Made by a program: the position numbers and the translations under genes
Notes under the pieces: model-generated
The model's input: the letters and a program-made list of their open reading frames with translations, nothing else
What the model was told of the DNA's origin: nothing
The model's database searches: none
NCBI RefSeq assembly: GCF_028290435.1
Contig: NZ_JAQGJV010000008.1
Span: 1 to 53,556, forward strand
Direction: 5' to 3'
Length of the DNA: 53,556 nt
Source of the DNA: Devosia sp.
GTDB lineage: Bacteria; Pseudomonadota; Alphaproteobacteria; Rhizobiales; Devosiaceae
Shown: positions 51,887 to 53,556 of the stretch, piece by piece
How the letters are laid out: each line of letters begins with the position of its first letter
How positions within the stretch are numbered: the stretch's first letter is position 1

Positions 51887-51914
51887 CTAACGGGCAGCCA
51901 TAACGAGGTGAGTC

Positions 51915-52952
51915 GTGAGCTCTTCCAGTCAGTTCCTGAACCCCGCCGCCGCCGCGCAACGGCTCGGCGTTTCTGCCAAGGCCCTGCGGCTGTATGAGCA
52001 GCGCGGCCTGATCATCCCAAGCCGTACCGCTGCTGGCTACCGAACCTATGGTCCCGACGAGATGGCCCGCGCCGGCGAAATCGTCGCCCTCCGCGCTCTC
52101 GGCCTCAGTCTGGCCCAAGTGGTCCGCGTGCTGGCTGGCGATCCGGAAAGTCTGGAGCCGGCTTTAGCCGCGCATCAAATTACGCTCGAAAGTCGCATTC
52201 GCGATCTGGCCGCCACGGTAGAAAATGTCCGCCAGCTCCGTGCCGACCTCGCCCAAGGCAGATCCCCCGCTGCCGGAGAGCTGGCGCGGCTATTGGTCCC
52301 GGAGACCGAGCTTGCTGTGGCCTTCGATCTCCCCTGGCCGTGGGGCGGCGAACGCTTCGAGCTGCGCGATATCCGGCCCTTGAACTACATCATCGGCCCC
52401 TTGGGGAGCGGCAAGACGCGGCTGGCCATGGCGCTGGCCGACGCCCTGCCCGGCGCCGTCTTCCTTGGACTTGATCGGCTGGAGCATGGCAGCGCGGCGG
52501 CACAGGCTCAATTACAGGCCAACCAGGCCCTCAAGGCCCGAGTCGATCAAACCCAGCAGTGGCTGGTGGATGATGGTGCAACGCCCTCGGATGCCTTGAC
52601 GGCCCTGCTCGCTGGGCTGGAATCCGAAAACGCTGCCGTGGTGGTGGTCGATACTGTGGAACAGGGGTTGAACCACGCCACGCAGGAGGCGGTGATCGCT
52701 CATTTGCGCAATCGCGGTTCGGGCAGCCGGCCGCTATTCCTGATGACGCGATCGAGTGCCATTCTGGATCTGGCTGCGATAGGTGCCGACGAGGCGATTA
52801 TCCTTTGCCCCGCCAATCACAGCCCACCGAGCCGCGTCGCGCCCTATCCCGGTGCGCCTGGCTATGAGGCGGTCGCCACGTCCCTCGCCACGCCCGAAGT
52901 GCGGGCGCGAACCGAAGGCGTCATCGCATTTCGACCGCCGCAGGTCGCCTGA
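51915..52952 (+). CDS. MerR-family HTH fused to a P-loop NTPase domain
   Basis: A 345-residue protein. GTG 51915 has GAGGTGA upstream. Residues ~8-75 are a MerR winged helix (AAAQRLGVSAKALRLYEQRGLI, YRTYGPDEMARAGEIVALRALGLSLAQV), followed by a coiled-coil dimerisation helix to ~120. The C-terminal ~200 residues are not a usual MerR effector domain. They carry a Walker A GPLGSGKTRLA near residue 163 and a Walker B-like strand AAVVVVDTVEQ near 242, and resemble the ATPase core of ABC/AAA_21-like proteins lacking a signature motif. Control by nucleotide is a reasonable inference. It stands under a MerR-type promoter. Confidence 0.85.
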   Translation: MSSSSQFLNPAAAAQRLGVSAKALRLYEQRGLIIPSRTAAGYRTYGPDEMARAGEIVALRALGLSLAQVVRVLAGDPESLEPALAAHQITLESRIRDLAATVENVRQLRADLAQGRSPAAGELARLLVPETELAVAFDLPWPWGGERFELRDIRPLNYIIGPLGSGKTRLAMALADALPGAVFLGLDRLEHGSAAAQAQLQANQALKARVDQTQQWLVDDGATPSDALTALLAGLESENAAVVVVDTVEQGLNHATQEAVIAHLRNRGSGSRPLFLMTRSSAILDLAAIGADEAIILCPANHSPPSRVAPYPGAPGYEAVATSLATPEVRARTEGVIAFRPPQVA

Positions 52953-52980
52953 GGCGGGCGTTCCGGCCAGCACCGAAGGT

Positions 52981-53487
52981 TTAACGCCATTTGGACAATT
53001 GCCGCCAGATAGACCATTCCCGCCGCGCATCGTCTACCGCCCGATGCATCACCGGGAGCGCGTTGACCCGCTGACGCACCTCGGCGATGCGCTCGGCCGC
53101 GATCTTCGCTCCAACGTGCTGGCGCGCCGCTGTAACGAATGCCTCCTCGCTATCCTTGAGCCGCAACAGATGGCGTGGCCGGCCCGCAGCGCGCAACAGC
53201 ATGCTCAGCCAATGGCCGTCCCAGGATGGGGCGCTGGCATAGACTACATTGCCCTCGAACACCTGCACCAGCCGCGCGCACACCACGTCATGCGCCTCGC
53301 CGTCACGGTCCAATTGCTCGCGCGAAATGCCGTGCACCGCCTGCGCCGTATCCTCCCAATCTGTCCAATTGGGCGCGCGCCGGATCAGATGCCCTTCTGC
53401 CGTGCCGTCCTCCAAAACCCAGCAAACCTCGATCGGATAGCTCTGCTTGTTCAGCTATGACGCTTCGAAATAGAGAAAGATATGCAT
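52981..53487 (-). pseudogene. DnaQ-like 3'-5' exonuclease gene interrupted by a stop codon
   Basis: From ATG 53487 the frame reads MHIFLYFEAS, then TAG, then LNKQSYPIEVCWVLEDG and on to the stop at 52981. Intact relatives begin with D-x-E-A-S-G-L. Here the first catalytic aspartate of the DxE motif is tyrosine and the glycine codon after EAS is a stop. The rest is well preserved: HGISREQL, ASAPSWDGHWLSMLL for ExoII and HRAVDDARRE for the H-x4-D motif. Translation from TTG 53415 could give a 144-residue product without the first motif, which should be inactive. Only this gene's upstream 69 bases remain before the window edge. Confidence 0.75.
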
Positions 53488-53556
53488 GCGATCAGCATAG
53501 AGGGCGCAATTGCGCTGGAACAGCCGATCTAGGTGGGCTGGCGCGACAGGGTGCGT

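Noticed and set aside
1..53556. CRISPR arrays, tRNA or rRNA genes, prophage and integrase genes
   Set aside because: I looked for short regular direct repeats, tRNA T-arm patterns and integrase motifs and saw none; the only regular repeats are within autotransporter genes.

Overview
The window looks like chromosome of an alphaproteobacterium of the order Hyphomicrobiales; a Devosia-like organism is my best guess. The basis is the high G+C content, the ATGA-overlapped operons, the rhizobial-type mosaic repeat at 44582-44713 and the density of peptide and purine scavenging transporters. The genus is inferred from overall character, not from a marker gene. I see no rRNA, tRNA, CRISPR array or replication origin.

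Layout. (1) 1-8282 is one plus-strand operon for purine nucleosides and bases: the end of a nucleoside hydrolase, a BMP-type binding protein, a double ATPase, two permeases, adenine deaminase and guanine deaminase. (2) 8283-10265 is decayed DNA with a truncated, frameshifted IS3-family transposase between two unrecognised gene remnants. (3) 10266-17609 is a surface-protein island: a pectin-lyase-like autotransporter, an AraC-type regulator, and a large autotransporter with four 92-residue Ig-like repeats. The two autotransporter leaders share a repeated segment. Remnants follow, including the tail of an enolase-superfamily gene. (4) 18708-34442 is a divergent locus around a GntR-type regulator. 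Leftward run nine overlapping genes: a dipeptide ABC transporter, an M32 carboxypeptidase, an isoaspartyl peptidase, an RraA-like enzyme and an aspartoacylase-like deacylase. Rightward run the regulator, a creatininase-family hydrolase, a ketopantoate-reductase-like enzyme, an SDR, an M20 peptidase and an amidase. (5) 35132-37873 is a third autotransporter. (6) 38275-46491 is an amide/peptide operon. A promoter and leader with an intrinsic terminator preceded by two tandem six-base-loop hairpins leads into amiC, amiR, two permeases, a binding protein, an acetamidase/formamidase and a fused double ATPase. (7) 46492-53556 holds unlinked housekeeping and accessory genes: a kptA remnant, GFA and VOC proteins, a candidate structured RNA, an MFS carrier, a DUF6481-type protein, a TfoX-N protein, a MerR-NTPase fusion with a MerR-type promoter, and an exonuclease gene broken by a stop codon.

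How it works together. Regions 1, 4 and 6 are three scavenging modules, each pairing ABC uptake with the hydrolases that would open the imported compound. They would supply nitrogen and carbon from purines, from modified or iso-linked peptides, and from amides. The most notable system is region 6, where an AmiC/AmiR ligand-sensing antitermination pair appears to control a peptide-type ABC importer plus an amidase through a visible leader attenuator. Region 4 is the best candidate for an uncharacterised pathway. The gene-poor spacers carry at least five degenerate copies of a dispersed intergenic repeat.
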